Source: Lentibacillus juripiscarius JCM 12147 (GTDB taxonomy: Bacteria > Bacillota > Bacilli > Bacillales_D > Amphibacillaceae). From it: a stretch of 64,000 nucleotides of DNA. Under the pieces are notes generated by a model that worked only from the letters and a program-made list of their open reading frames with translations, made no database searches and was not told the origin of the DNA. Both the position numbers and the translations under genes were made by a program. This document shows positions 21,213 to 32,778 of this stretch, piece after piece. The stretch lies in the NCBI GenBank assembly GCA_001311805.1, contig BBCA01000004.1, forward strand, positions 1 through 64,000, read 5' to 3'. Numbering within the stretch: position 1 is the stretch's first letter; each line of letters opens with the position of its first letter.

Positions 21213-22676
21213 ATGAATCAACCAACAGCCCTTATCCATGAAGCCTGCCGCCATCTGGCTGATCGTCAAGAGCTTGTGGCAGCTGATCCTTACCGCCTTC
21301 ATTACCATCTGATGGCACCGGTCGGTCTGATCAATGATCCGAACGGGTTTATTTATTTTCAGGGCCGGTATCATTTGTTTTTTCAGTGGAATCCATTTGA
21401 AACGAAGCACGGGAAAAAATTCTGGGGGCACTTTATTTCCGAAAATTTGACCCATTGGGAACTTGTGTCGCCGGCATTGGCGCCTGACGAATGGTATGAC
21501 AAAGACGGGTGCTATTCGGGAAGTGCCGTCGTGAAAGATGATAAGCTTTATATCTTCTATACCGGCAATGTAAAAAATGAGGATGGAGAGCGGGAATCCT
21601 ATCAGTGTCTTGCTGTGTCTGAAGACGGCCATCACTTTCACAAAGAAGGGCCTGTCATCCACGTACCGGACGGGTATACCGCCCATTTCCGGGATCCAAA
21701 AGTATTTTATAAAAATAACAGCTGGCAGATGGTTATCGGTGCCCAGTCAGAAGATCGCGAAGGTGCTGTTGTCCTGTATACATCACCGGACTTAAGGAAC
21801 TGGACCTTTCAGGGAAAACTCGCTAGTGCAGACAGTTTCGGCGAGGAAGGTCTCGGCTACATGTGGGAATGCCCGGATTTATTTGAACTGGACGGTTCCG
21901 ATATTCTGATTATTTCCCCACAAGGACTAGAACCGGATGGCTATTATTACAACAATATCTTTCAGGCTGGCTACCTTTCCGGGAAAGTTGACAATAAAGC
22001 CCTTTCCTATGAGCACGGGGACTTTACCGAGCTGGACCGGGGATTCGATTTTTATGCGCCCCAGACAACGGAAGCACCCGATGGAAGACGGATTTTAATG
22101 GCATGGATGGGCAATGCCGAAATTGGTGGGACAGAACATCCGACCGCCGAATACGGCTGGGTGCACGCCCTTACCATCCCCCGCTCTTTGGAATTCATAG
22201 ACGGCAGCATACGCCAGCATCCTGTTGAAGAGCTGGAACAGTTACGATTGAGTGGTGTTTCCCATCACCATGTCACTCTGAAAGATGAGGAAAAACAGCT
22301 GGAAAATATGCATGGAGATGCTTTCGAATTACAAGTGAGCTTCAGGGAATGGGACGCAGCCAGCTTTCAAATAAGATTCGGCAAAACGACCACATTCACG
22401 TATGACGAGGCAACGCGGACATGCACCCTGGAACGAATGCGCTTTGATCAAAAAGGAATGGAAAGCAGGAAGTGTTATTTAGAAACACTGAACCACATCC
22501 AGGTGTACAAAGACACCTCATCCGTGGAACTCTTTCTCAACAACGGGGAAGAAACATTCAGCGCCCGAATCTTTGACAGCACACGTGACCCAAACATCAC
22601 CTTCCACACCAAAGGCCAAATCACCCTCACCGCCTACAAATGGGACATGGGGTCAGGCTTACTGTCCCAGTTCTAG
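21213..22676 (+). CDS. scrB: Sucrose-6-phosphate hydrolase, GH32
   Basis: An intact GH32 invertase that cleaves sucrose-6-phosphate to glucose-6-phosphate and fructose. The nucleophile motif is LINDPNGFIY near residue 40, the transition-state stabiliser is FRDPKVF near 163, and the acid/base is in MWECPDLF near 218. A beta-sandwich domain follows from about residue 330. The ATG at 21213 has an AGAAAGGATG site. The last eleven residues, WDMGSGLLSQF, are encoded by a GGGAC repeat that also provides the approach to the stop codon. Confidence 0.93.
   Translation: MNQPTALIHEACRHLADRQELVAADPYRLHYHLMAPVGLINDPNGFIYFQGRYHLFFQWNPFETKHGKKFWGHFISENLTHWELVSPALAPDEWYDKDGCYSGSAVVKDDKLYIFYTGNVKNEDGERESYQCLAVSEDGHHFHKEGPVIHVPDGYTAHFRDPKVFYKNNSWQMVIGAQSEDREGAVVLYTSPDLRNWTFQGKLASADSFGEEGLGYMWECPDLFELDGSDILIISPQGLEPDGYYYNNIFQAGYLSGKVDNKALSYEHGDFTELDRGFDFYAPQTTEAPDGRRILMAWMGNAEIGGTEHPTAEYGWVHALTIPRSLEFIDGSIRQHPVEELEQLRLSGVSHHHVTLKDEEKQLENMHGDAFELQVSFREWDAASFQIRFGKTTTFTYDEATRTCTLERMRFDQKGMESRKCYLETLNHIQVYKDTSSVELFLNNGEETFSARIFDSTRDPNITFHTKGQITLTAYKWDMGSGLLSQF
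22641..22670. repeat. REP-like element inside the 3' end of scrB
   Basis: TGGGACATGGGGTCAGG followed by CTTACTGTCCCAG, read in frame as the scrB C-terminus. It differs from the commonest form by one base in the GGGGACAGG core. Confidence 0.85.
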
Positions 22677-22712
22677 ATTTGGTGGATGAGAGGAGCGGGC
22701 GTTGGTGAGAAT

Positions 22713-22763
22713 GGAACGGGCTCCTTGGCCCAGGGCGAGACGTGGGAGCAGGCTTCTGTCCCA
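22713..22763. repeat. REP-like pair downstream of scrB
   Basis: GGAACGGGCTCCTTGGCCC, a degenerate unit, then GAGACGTGGGAGCAGG with CTTCTGTCCCAC. Both are in the same orientation, unlike most pairs. Confidence 0.7.
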
Positions 22764-22797
22764 CAATCCCGCCAGTCAAATAGGTTAAAGAAAACAA

Positions 22798-22844
22798 CAA
22801 AACACCGGCATTCCGTTTTTTCAGACGGATGCCGGTGTTTTGTT
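22798..22844. terminator. Strong bidirectional terminator between scrB and sspE
   Basis: AAAACACCGGCA and TGCCGGTGTTTT form a long GC-rich stem with flanking A and T runs. The converging genes scrB and sspE share it. Confidence 0.9.
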
Positions 22845-22888
22845 TGAGTCGCTGATACCCCTACTCTATATTCAGCAGCAAACACGCA

Positions 22889-23116
22889 TCACTGCTTATC
22901 GTTCCGTGCATTCTCCCCCGATTGCTGATTCTTACGTTTCACTTCTTCAACATCGGTATCGCTGTAAATATTCGTACCATGCCCTCCCGTTGTCCGGGCT
23001 ATATACGCTTTTGCTTCATTATAAGTCAGTCCGGATCGGCGGCTTTGTTCCTTCATTGCTTCGATATCCGTTCCTGCCGACGTGTACCTGGCATTTGTTT
23101 GCTTGTCATTTTTCAT
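22889..23116 (-). CDS. sspE: Gamma-type small acid-soluble spore protein
   Basis: A 75-residue gamma-SASP, an amino-acid store that is degraded when spores germinate and does not coat DNA. The family hallmark is visible: AGTDIEAMKEQSRRSG followed by NIYSDTDVEEVKRKNQQSG, each with the alternating E/K/Q pattern and the GPR-protease-like cut region. Only one full repeat is present, making it shorter than B. subtilis SspE. A forespore sigma-G promoter is expected; CAAACTA about 50 bases upstream could be its -10 but the -35 is unclear. Confidence 0.9.
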   Translation of the reverse strand: MKNDKQTNARYTSAGTDIEAMKEQSRRSGLTYNEAKAYIARTTGGHGTNIYSDTDVEEVKRKNQQSGENARNDKQ

Positions 23117-23380
23117 TGTGGCACCTCCCTTTTTGTTTTATTTTAGTTTGCACAGAGAGGCTTTTTTTCATGAACGTCGGTCAAAGGACAATTCTCAAAA
23201 TTGTGCTGCCGCTGCGCCAATTGGTGAACAATAAAATAACTGCACTTCCCGCGCACAAAATGTGACAATCGATTAATGCAAAACATTAAACTGGATTAGG
23301 ACCATGGACCGCGTCTCATCCCGTGAAACTTTCATATTGGTTCTGAAGGGGTTACAATGTGTGTGGAAAGGAGTTTGGTT

Positions 23381-24257
23381 ATGACAGTTTTTGCGCAGCT
23401 GCCTGAGGGAATCAGGCAATTAGTAAAAGAAAACAGGCAGGATAATCCTGCTTTTAGCGATCTTGTTCGCGGTGGCGGGTATGTGCCGCCCGACAATGAA
23501 ATGCTGATCGATGCCATTACGGCCCTGAGCATGGGGAAAAAATGTTCTTTTGAAAGGGCCGACCGGTTCAGGGAAAACGCGGTTTGCTGAGACGCTTTCC
23601 AACTTATTTAATCAGTCGATGTTCAATGTTAATTGCTCGGTTGATCTGGACGCGGAGAGCCTAATGGGATTTAAGACGCTAGCTTACGAAGGCGATAAAC
23701 AAGTCATCGAATTTGTCCCTGGCCCGGTCACTAACGCCATGAAAAACGGGACCTTTCTTTACATAGATGAAATCAATATGGCCAAACCGGAGACACTTCC
23801 GCTCATTAATGGTGTACTGGACTATCGGCGCACCATCACCAACCCGTTCACGGAAGAAATTATCACGGCCAAACATGGTTTCGGCGTCGTAGCGGCAATC
23901 AACGAAGGCTATGTCGGCACTGTCCCTTTGAATGAAGCATTGAAAAACCGTTTCGTTGTTATCGACATCCCTTATTTGCAAGGAGAGCAATTGAAGCGGC
24001 TGCTCCAAAATGAAAGCCGGCTAAATGACGAGAACACCATTGGTTTATTCGTCCGCCTCTCTGGCGACCTTATCCAGGCCGTGGCACAAGGAAAACTTTC
24101 GGAGGATGCCGCTTCTATCCGAGCGCTCCTTGATGCGTGCGACTTAAGTTCCATGGTTCCGCCAAAACGGGCAATCCGCCGCGCCATCGCCGACAAGCTT
24201 GATGAGGACCGGGAAAAGACGCTCGTTCACACAATGGCTGAAACACTATTCGGATAG
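23381..24257 (+). CDS. MoxR-type AAA+ ATPase, YojN-like (frameshifted)
   Basis: A MoxR/NorQ-family AAA+ ATPase, probably a chaperone for maturing or inserting cofactors into a partner complex. Walker A is LKGPTGSGKTRFAE near residue 58, Walker B is TFLYIDEINMAKPE near 120, and the sensor region is AAINEGYVGT. The ATG at 23381 follows GAAAGGAG. One extra A near 23545, just before Walker A, shifts the frame. It lies 10 bases before a VWA protein, the usual partner, as with yojN-yojO in B. subtilis and norQ-norD elsewhere. Confidence 0.9.
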
Positions 24258-24267
24258 GAGAATCCAT

Positions 24268-26180
24268 ATGTATCGTTTTCGCGACACCAGCATTGACACC
24301 CGCCTTTTTCTGCAGCTGCAGGATTTGGCCGCTATTTTATCCGGCATTCCTGATTTGACGTTTGATTATGCGTATGGATCGGCCATTGACATGGAAAAAC
24401 GGCGCATAACAGCAAGTGCCAATTGGGGAATCGGCAGCGAATTGGCAAAAGAAGCTGGGCTCAAAACTGATATACTGCTGCGAACGCGAGGTACACTCCA
24501 TTATTCCAGCATGCCAGTTATGCAAACGTACATGCAGCAAGCATCCGAATCACAACATCCTAAATTCGCCGGGCAGCTGTTTACGTTATTTGAAAACATC
24601 CGCCTGGAGGAACTTGTTAAAAAAAGCGTCCGGGAACTGCTCAGCTTTTCAGCACCCGCCGGGCGTACCTCATCCGCTATTTTACTCAACAGCTGAAAAC
24701 AAACGTCACACGCGGTTTTGCCCTGGATGAACTGTACTGCTTGATTTGCCTGCTGATTCAGTCCGAGCAGCCGGATCCATCTTTTCCGGGAGCAAATGAG
24801 CAGCAATTGAATCAGCTGCTCGCCTTGAAGCCGGCTATTTTTCAGGCTTATGAAGCTCGGAACACTCGTGAAGTCGTCCACGCAGCGGAGTCAGTCGTTT
24901 TTCAGCTCGATGAAACCATGGCTGACATGATCAATGACTATTTCATTTTTCCCATTGCCAGGCTTGAAGACTATACATTCGAAACCGCTTTTGATGAACT
25001 GACCCGTACCGATCCGCTCGCCAATGACAGCCTGGAGGAAGATGTTAAAGAAGAAAACAGCGAAACATTTGAGCAGGATTTTTCCACCTGGCACAGTGAA
25101 AATGAAAACACTGAAAAGCAGCAAAACTTTATGCAGTTCGAGCTGGAAGAGGGAACCCGTTCCAGCCTGATGGGAGAAGGCGCGCGTGAAACGGAAGAAG
25201 GCGACCAGGCGATGGCGTCGATTCAGGGATCCTCGGGAAAAAGTGAACAAAACGACTATTCCGACATGGAGGCAATGGAAAAAGCCAGGACAATCAGGAT
25301 GAAGCATCCTCCGGCGGCAAATTCGGACGGGAAAACAAATATGCCGTCAGCATCGTTAAACTCGCCGAAGCCCCCTCCGAGGAGGAAGAAAATCGCTACC
25401 GGATGTATGCCGAGGAAATCGCCCCATATCAGCGGCGGCTGTCCAAAACCATTGAGAAAGTGCTGGAACATAAACAGACAGCACCTCGCCAGAATTTGGC
25501 TGCCGGACGGCTTTCCAAAAAGCTGTTATCTGCAGTGACGGACGAATACCCGCGGCTGTTTTACAAAAAAATGAGGAATCAAAGGAAATCGATGCCGCAT
25601 TCACCCTGCTCGTCGACTGTTCCGCATCGATGATGAACAAGATGGAAGAAACCAAAAAAGGCGTCATCTTATTCCATGAGGTGCTTAAGGACTTGAAGAT
25701 TCCACACACAATTATCGGGTTTTGGGAGGAAGCCACAGAAGTAAAAGACAACTATAAACCCAATTACGCGCATGTCATTCATTCGTTCAGCGACTCCCTC
25801 TACCAGCATCATGGCGCCAAAATTATGCAGCTGGAAGCACAGGAAGACAACCGTGACGGATTCAGTATCCGGACCGCAGCAGCAGAACTTGAAGCCCGTA
25901 ACGAGAAAAACCGTTTCCTGCTTGTATTTTCCGATGGCCAGCCAGCGGCCTCAGACTACACGGATAACGGCATTATCGACACAACCAAAGCCGTGTTTGA
26001 AACACGCCGGAAAAACATCGACGTTATCGGCATGTTTTTGGCAGAAGGAGATATCAGCGAACAGGACGACACCCTCATGCGCAATATATATGGGCGCGAA
26101 CGCATCATGGTCCCAACCGCCACCCAGCTGCCCGAGCACTTCTCCCCCCTGCTCAAAAACTGCTCCTCCAAACCATCTAA
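24268..26180 (+). CDS. VWA-domain protein, YojO/NorD-like (several frameshifts)
   Basis: A protein of about 630 residues with a poorly conserved N-terminal half, an acidic middle (EEDVKEENSETFEQD) and a C-terminal von Willebrand A domain. The metal-ion site is LLVDCSASMM (DxSxS) near residue 455, with FSDGQPAASDYT further on. It should act with the MoxR ATPase upstream. Shifts occur near 24665, 25290, 25570 and 26155. At the last, restoring one A gives the end SPLLKKLLLQTI and a stop at 26180, ten bases before a GGGAC repeat. Its specific client is unknown. Confidence 0.87.
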
Positions 26181-26189
26181 AAAGGGGGG

Positions 26190-26217
26190 CGGGACGCGGG
26201 GAAGGCTCCTTGTCCCG
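26190..26217. repeat. REP-like element after the VWA gene
   Basis: CGGGACGCGGGGAAGG followed by CTCCTTGTCCCGG, close to the commonest form and in the sense orientation of the upstream gene. Confidence 0.85.
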
Positions 26218-26363
26218 GTTGCGGCGGCAAAGTGCGAGATGAGTGATCGTGCGGAGCGCCCTCTCCCCTGCCCGTCCGGTCATCCGGATAGAGCTCCACC
26301 AATCCGGGAAAACGGCTGAACCCTTCGCCCCGCCGCGCCCACACCTTTAGTTTACATTTTCTG

Positions 26364-26396
26364 GTGGGACAGCAGCGGGACCGTCCCCACGTCCCC
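26364..26396. repeat. REP-like element, inverted partner
   Basis: GTGGGACAGCAGCGGGACCG followed by TCCCCACGTCCCCC. It is preceded by the linker-like TTTACATTTTCTGG and lies just past the stop of the convergent permease gene. Confidence 0.8.
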
Positions 26397-26410
26397 CTAA
26401 AATCAGGTGT

Positions 26411-27829
26411 TCAAGTTCTTTTTCGTTCGATTTTGTTGAATTCTGGTCCTTTGAGGATAAAAAAGCCAGTACCCAGTGCAATCCAGATGAATAGCGCAAT
26501 TAGTGATGGTATTCCCATAAATGCTGGTGATACAGGAATGAGCAATAACGCAAGAAAAACAAACCCGATTATTGCCCCCAGTAGGCTGAATGTCTTTTTT
26601 ACCGGTGCTGCCACAGATGGAAGCGCCCTAAATTGATCAACGAGTGAAGCTTCATTCGACCATTTAAACAACTTAAACGCAACCACACATGTATAAATAT
26701 AGGCGATGGTGACACCGACAGACGACATATCGACAACCCATGTCAGCACTTGCCGACCGAACCAGGGGGAAATTAAACATACCGCACACGTGAAGAGAAT
26801 GCCTGCATGAGGGGTTCCATGCTTTGGGTGAAGTTTTGCAAAAACATGAGGTATGATTTGTGCACGGCCCATTGCAAACAGAAGACGGCTGCTCGCCACG
26901 AAAAATCCATTAAGCCCGGTACAGACACCCATGGTTAATGCTGTGGCAAGAATGATAAGACCAAAAGTCCCCATAATACCGGTCATCGCATCCCCAGTGC
27001 CCCACTGCAAATTGGCCAGGTCCTGCCATGGTGCCGCAAGAGCCGTTGCCGTAATCATAAATATATACACAAGACCTGCACAGATAAGGGACAGAATGAT
27101 CAGCATAAATCCTTTCTTAGGGGGAAAATTGAATTCCTCCGCTGCCTGGGGAATATTGTCAAAGCCAACAAAAGCCCAGGGCGCAATAGCCACAATCACG
27201 ATAACGCTTGACCACATCGATACATCCGGCTTAAAAAGAGGATCAAGGTTGCTGAACGACGCGGACGGATGAGAAACTGCACCAATCGTTAAAATGCCAA
27301 TACCTACAAGCATACAGATGACAAAAATAAACTGCATTCTTCCCGAAATTGTCGTCCCGCGAATATTCAAATAAGCAAACACCACTAAAGCAACACTTGC
27401 AATAATTACCTCCGCCAGATAAACATCCCAGCCTGCTAAGCTGTACATATACCCTTGTTCAGCAACGCTAGGCAGAATATATTTAATTAACAGTGACAAA
27501 GCGGATGCATTTAACGCAACAATACAAATATAGCCTAATACTAAAAACCATCCAGCTACATACGCGTGATTACGATTAAAACCCAGGAAAGCATAGGCAA
27601 ATTCACCGCCGGATACCGGAAAATGCTCAATCAGAAAACCGTAGCTGACCGCAATAATCATCATCAGCGCAGCACCAATACCAAACCCAATAATGGCTCC
27701 GAGCGGACCGGACCCTTGCATCCATACAGAAGGCTGGACAAAGGCCCCCCAACCAATGGCCGATCCTAATGCAATCGCCCATACCCATTGAGGCTTTAAC
27801 GTTTTTGCAAGCTGTTTTCTTTCCTTCAT
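26411..27829 (-). CDS. APC-superfamily amino acid/amine permease
   Basis: An intact 472-residue permease with about twelve membrane helices. The APC signature lies in helix 1 (WVWAIALGSAIGWGAFV), where the unwound glycine-rich turn binds substrate, and in helix 6 (FVGFDNIPQAAEEFNF). The ATG at 27829 has a GGAGGG site. It lies directly downstream of xsc on the same strand, so it may import or export a compound of taurine or sulfonate metabolism; the substrate is not readable. Confidence 0.88.
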   Translation of the reverse strand: MKERKQLAKTLKPQWVWAIALGSAIGWGAFVQPSVWMQGSGPLGAIIGFGIGAALMMIIAVSYGFLIEHFPVSGGEFAYAFLGFNRNHAYVAGWFLVLGYICIVALNASALSLLIKYILPSVAEQGYMYSLAGWDVYLAEVIIASVALVVFAYLNIRGTTISGRMQFIFVICMLVGIGILTIGAVSHPSASFSNLDPLFKPDVSMWSSVIVIVAIAPWAFVGFDNIPQAAEEFNFPPKKGFMLIILSLICAGLVYIFMITATALAAPWQDLANLQWGTGDAMTGIMGTFGLIILATALTMGVCTGLNGFFVASSRLLFAMGRAQIIPHVFAKLHPKHGTPHAGILFTCAVCLISPWFGRQVLTWVVDMSSVGVTIAYIYTCVVAFKLFKWSNEASLVDQFRALPSVAAPVKKTFSLLGAIIGFVFLALLLIPVSPAFMGIPSLIALFIWIALGTGFFILKGPEFNKIERKRT

Positions 27830-28029
27830 GCAAAAGTTCCCTCCAAATTTTTAATTCGACATCCATACTTCAGCCTCAGATCTGCTTCTAACAAGTCTGC
27901 AACAAACTCCTGACGAAAAAGACTTGCTTACGAGATTCTTTTTCCTAACCTGCGACCGCCACCCTTTGATAGCGTTTACAATAACTTGTTTACCAACAAA
28001 AGGAAAACTTCACTTTCTTCTTGTTAAAA

Positions 28030-28058
28030 TCTCTCTGCCGGAACATTCCAGCAGAGAG
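28030..28058. terminator. Terminator after xsc
   Basis: TCTCTCTGC and GCAGAGAGA form a stem around CGGAACATTCCA. On the minus strand a short T-rich stretch follows. It would partly separate xsc from the permease gene. Confidence 0.65.
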
Positions 28059-28074
28059 ATTGGCTATATAACGC

Positions 28075-29852
28075 TTATTTCCCCCAAACGTTATAATCAA
28101 GGTGTTTATATTTAGCCAGCATGCGAGTTGGCATCTTCAATGCGTCTTTACGGAATGGCGGGGCAAGCTGTGTGCCATCGACGTAAATGTTTAGAACGGT
28201 CGGTTTCCGCTGTTTCATGGCATCTTCAATCGCCGGGGCAATGTCTTCCGGTTTGTCAATGCTGTACGCAAGTGCCCCCATCGATCGTGCCACTTCCGCA
28301 AATTCCGGCCCCTCAATATTGGAACCAATGTAACGGTCATCATAGTAATCGACCTGGTTTTTCTTTTCGGCAGCCCATGCCTCATTATTGAACACACATG
28401 CGATGACAGGGATGTTCTGTTCTACCGCCGTACTAACTTCATGAAGACTCATGCCCCATGCACCATCACCCACAATGGCGAATACTGGTGCATCCGGTTC
28501 CGCCAATTGAGCACCAAGCGCAGCTGGATAAGCGAAACCAGTATTACCGAACGTCAGCGCAGCGATATGACGACGAGTTTGCGTAAACTTCAGGTAAGCA
28601 TTGGCCGTCGACGACACGTTGCCGATATCAGACGAAACAATCGCATTTTCCGGCAATGCTTTCGTCATTTCCAGCAGTGCACGGCGAGGATTGATTGGGT
28701 TTCCGTCCACCATGGCCAGATCAACCAGTTCCTGCTCCCAATCTTCTTTGCGCTTAGTGACGGCCTGCATCCGTTTCTCATCTTTTCCAGGCGAAGGAAG
28801 CGCCGACTGCAGCTGACGGAAAATTTCATCACTGGCTGCTTTGGCATCCCCAATAATGCCCACCTCAACAGGATGTGTGCGTCCAATCTGACGCGGGTTA
28901 ATATCCACCTGAATGATGTCGGCATGTTTCGGGAAGTAATCAATGTCATAACATGGCAGTGTTCCGAATTGTGACAGCCTTGTACCGATTGCCAGCACTA
29001 CATCCGCTTCCTGCAGGGAATACATTGCCGCCTTGGAACCCATATAGCCGATCGGACCAACTGCCAAAGGATGATCCGCCGGGAACGCGTCATTATGCAT
29101 ATAGGCGCATGCTGCTGGCGCTGACAGGTATTCGGCTATTTTCACGACTGAATCTACCCCATCGGCATCAACCGAACCACGGCCAGAAATAATCGCAGGT
29201 TTCTTAGCATTTTTCAATAGCTCCACAGCCCGTTCAATGGACTTCGGATCACCGCTTCCCCTTTTATCCGCACGGTATTGGTTCGGCTTTAGAATATAGT
29301 CCTCTGTTTCCCCGTAGAACAGATCGCGCGGAATATCAAACAGTACTGGACCACGCTCAGCATAAGCAATCCGGAAAGCCGTCCGCAGGCAATCCGCAAC
29401 ACGATTGGTGTGTGTCACCCGAACCGTCTCCTTGGTAATATCTTCAAAAATGGACACCTGGTTAGCTTCCTGGAATCCATCCATGCCAATAGCCGGTGTA
29501 CCAGCAGACGGTGAAATAACGACCATCGGGCTGTGCGCCTGATTGGCTGCGGCTACGGATGTTACCATGTTGGTGATACCCGGGCCATTTTGACCAACAA
29601 TCACTCCGGCCGTTCCAGACACACGCTCCTTCGCATCCGCCATATGTCCGGCCGATTGTTCGTGCCGCACCGGAACAAACCGAATCCCTGCCGTCGGAAA
29701 TAAATCCAGCATATCCATGAATGCAGAACCGACAATACCGTATACTTCCTTCACATTTTCCGCCACGAGGGTTTCAACAATTGCCTCACTCGGTGTCATT
29801 TTCTGCTTTTGCTTGGCTACTACCTGCTGCATTTCTTCTTTTGTTTTACCAT
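28075..29852 (-). CDS. xsc: Sulfoacetaldehyde acetyltransferase
   Basis: A thiamine diphosphate enzyme that converts sulfoacetaldehyde and phosphate to acetyl phosphate and sulfite, the carbon-sulfur bond-breaking step of taurine degradation. Similarity to Xsc is colinear: [50 protein letters not shown], and the cofactor motif from [11 protein letters not shown] to [12 protein letters not shown]. The C-terminus [13 protein letters not shown] is also typical. The ATG at 29852 directly follows AGGAGG but needs one shift to join; the frame itself opens at ATG 29832, which has only a weak site. Confidence 0.88.
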
Positions 29853-29911
29853 AAATGAATACCTCCTAAAAATTCTATTATTCCTACAAACTGTCACCCA
29901 TGCACAGCGAA

Positions 29912-30819
29912 TCAGTCTATTATCACTTCTTCTTTCGCAATACTCCTTAATGTTTCCAGAAATAGCTCGGTTGCAGATTTCAGCACATGCTTTTCCCGGT
30001 ATGTGATATAGAAGTTACGCTTCATCTCCAGGCCACTGACGCGATAAGCTTGCAAGAGACCCAATTCCTTTTCTTTCTGGATGGCATTTTTGGAAATGAA
30101 GGAAACCCCTAACCCTGATTCCACGACAGCTTTAATGGCCTCTGTACTTCCCAGTTCCATCACTACATGTAAATCATCTTCTGTCAGCCCCGCTTGCTCC
30201 ATATAGTAATTGACGACCGCCCGTGTGCCTGACCCCTCCTCTCTAAAAATTATCGGTGTCTGTTGAATTTGTTTCAGCGACAGCTTATTATCCGTCATAA
30301 AATAGCCAGGGGGCGCAATCAGAACCAGTTCATCCTGCAAAAATGGCTCCATTCGCAGCTGATCATCCTCAATTGGCGTTTCAATCAATCCAACATCAAT
30401 CAATTGGTCCTTCACCTGACTTACAACCGAATGAGAGTTGGCAATGCTCACTTGAATTTGTATCAATGGGTATGCCTCTTTAAAACGTTTCAGAAACGCC
30501 GGGAGGTAATACTCACCAATTGTCAGACTGCACCCCATGCCCAAATCACCATAGAACTCCCTTTCCAATTGGGTAATTTCTTTATGCGCGTGCTCATTCA
30601 TCTGCACAATTTCTCTGGCGTATTTCAGTAAAATTTTTGCTGATGGTGTCATCTCTACTTTTTAGTTGTTCGTTCAAATAACCTTGTATCCAATTCTTCT
30701 TCCAACGCCTTGATGTGGGACGTAATCGTTGGCTGTGTGACAAACAGCCTTTTTGCTGCTTCTGAAAAACTATTTTTCTCCGCAACTGTTATAAACGTTT
30801 TCAACCGATCATAATTCAC
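29912..30819 (-). CDS. LysR-family transcriptional regulator (frameshifted)
   Basis: An N-terminal winged helix (RLKTFITVAEKNSFSEAAKR, then VTQPTITSHIKALEEEL) and a C-terminal effector domain resembling the CysL/CysB group, which sense sulfur or nitrogen metabolites. The start is GTG at 30819 behind AGGAAGG. One A missing near 30660 breaks the frame after FERTTKK. It lies between tpa and xsc on the same strand, so it probably controls the taurine genes. The effector is unknown. Confidence 0.88.
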
Positions 30820-30867
30820 ATGTATACCCTTCCTATCTATTTAGTTGGCCATTAAGCAGACGGATTA

Positions 30868-32222
30868 TTACATGCTGTGAATCACCGATTGGACCGTTTC
30901 TATAATAAAGTTCAGGTCCTCCTCTGTACTGGAAAGCGGTGGTGCAATGATGAGAATGTTATTGCCGCCGGGGACTGTCGCACCGTTTTTGCCGATGATA
31001 AGCCCTTTTTGTTTACACTTGCCAACAATTTCGCCCATTTTTTCCTCGGACAATGGAGTTTTGGATTCCTTATCCTCCACCATTTCCATTCCAAGTAAAA
31101 TCCGGCTTGGCGAACTTCCCCAACATTTTTGTGATCCGCTAAATCGTGCAGTTCTGATAGTTTTGTTTTTCCAAGCTGTTTAACACGGTCTACAATATTT
31201 TCTTCTTCAATAATTCTGATATTTTCCAAAGCCACCGCACAGGCTGCCGGATGACCCCCATAAGTGGAAAACGTGCCGGAAGTAGTTGTCATTCCCCTCT
31301 TGCTTAAACTCTTTATATATTTCATTTCTTACTGCTGTCGCTCCAAGTGGCAAATATCCGCTGGTCAGCCCCTTTGCCATGGTCACGATATCCGGTTCCA
31401 CACCGTTGGCATGCTTGAACCCAAACATTTCTCCCGTCCTGCCAAAACCAGCAACAACCTCATCCATAATGAGCAGCACCTGATGCTTCTTGCAGATTTC
31501 AACTACACGTTCGATATATTTCATGGAGGGGATAATAACGCCGCCACCCGAAATGAATGGCTCCATAATCACAGCAGCAACGGTTTCTTCCCCTTCCCAA
31601 GTAATCTTCTCTTCCAGTTCATCCGCAGCGCTCAAGTCCTTTTCCTCCGGCGTTCCGGCATAGAGCGAACGGTAACTATATGGCGGTGACACATGCAGGA
31701 AACCTGGTGCAGGCGGATCATATTTCACCCGGCGGTTCGCTTGCGCCGTCGCACTCATTGCACCTAGCGTTGACCCATGATAGCCCCGGTATCTAGAAAT
31801 TACCTTATACTTCGTCGGATTCCCTGTCTGTATATGATACTGCCGGGCAATTTTAAAAGCAGTTTCATTCGCTTCTGAACCACTGTTGGAGAAAAATGTC
31901 TGGTAATCTGAACCAAGTAGATCACTTATTTGTTAGCCAGCTGAATGGCTGGTTTATGGTTCATCGTCAGTGGAAAATAGGAGAGCTGTTTCATTTGCTC
32001 CGCCGCTGCATCAGCAATTTCCTGTCTTCCATACCCCAGATTCAGACACCACAGACCTGACACACCATCCAGATACTGATTCCCCTCTTCATCCTGAAAC
32101 CAGGATCCCTTACCTGACTCCGCCACCATTGCTTTGGCATCGGGATCATGCTTGTGCATGGCGTTCCAGAGATGCGAATTCTCTGCAGCTGAAACACGAT
32201 TCATCTCCGCTTCTGTTTTCAT
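30868..32222 (-). CDS. tpa: Taurine--pyruvate aminotransferase, class III (three frameshifts)
   Basis: A PLP-dependent omega-aminotransferase converting taurine and pyruvate to sulfoacetaldehyde and alanine. It begins MKTEAEMNRVSAAENSHLWN at 32222 behind AAGGAGG. Recognisable blocks are GVSGLWCLNLGYG, FFSNSGSEANETAF, the PLP aspartate region LLIMDEVVAGFGRTG, and the lysine-bearing MAKGLTSGYLPLGA. Shifts lie near 31925, 31265 and 31095. The neighbouring xsc is the main reason to prefer taurine over another omega-amino donor; 2-oxoglutarate as acceptor is also possible. Confidence 0.87.
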
Positions 32223-32778
32223 ATTCAAATCCTCCTTTTTTCGTATACTTTTCAATATGCATGGAAACAGGTGCCTGCCCTGACAGAACCGATTGGTCCA
32301 TAACTGAATATACGGCAAAACCTGTTTAGCATCAGTGGGGAAATCGCTTACAGTTCTAGCTAAAATTGTAGTTAAACGATCATGATGCGGGATTTTTAAA
32401 ATGCATCTAATGGAGGAAAAAGCAGCATGTCATTGTAACAGTTTTTACTACGGCTGGTCATAAAGTCAATTTTCCATAGGTACAGCCAGTCGAACTTTTC
32501 GACATCATGACGTCCGTACCAGTGATGAATGGATTTAATTTTAGTATATGTGAAGTCGGCTAGGATTTCAACAAAATTTTGTTAATTCTGTAATTTGAAA
32601 AGACAATGGCGGTTATAAGATTTTTTAATAAATGGCAAGATGGATGTTGGAAGAAGGAATTGGCAGGATGTTCCGGCGGGCTCTCGAAGTGGGTTAAATC
32701 CGGATCAGACGGGGGAAGGGCGGAAATTGAGAGCAGGGAGTTTTTCCGTTAGCCCTGCTGTTCTTCCGCATATAGATT
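32223..32778. other. Intergenic region upstream of the taurine aminotransferase
   Basis: No gene is visible in these 556 bases. It should hold the promoter of the tpa-LysR-xsc set on the minus strand. TACAAT (minus strand, 32439-32434) could be a -10, but no good -35 lies 17 bases upstream, which would fit an activator-dependent promoter. The palindrome-like ACAAAATTTTGT at 32570-32581 is AT-rich and of unknown meaning. Confidence 0.4.

Noticed and set aside
24199..24267. Longer N-terminus for the VWA protein starting at 24199
   Set aside because: It would overlap the MoxR gene; the ATG at 24268 has its own ribosome site.
26180..26319. C-terminal extension of the VWA protein through a GGGAC repeat
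   Set aside because: One missing A in the run near 26155 explains it; the corrected frame stops at 26180.
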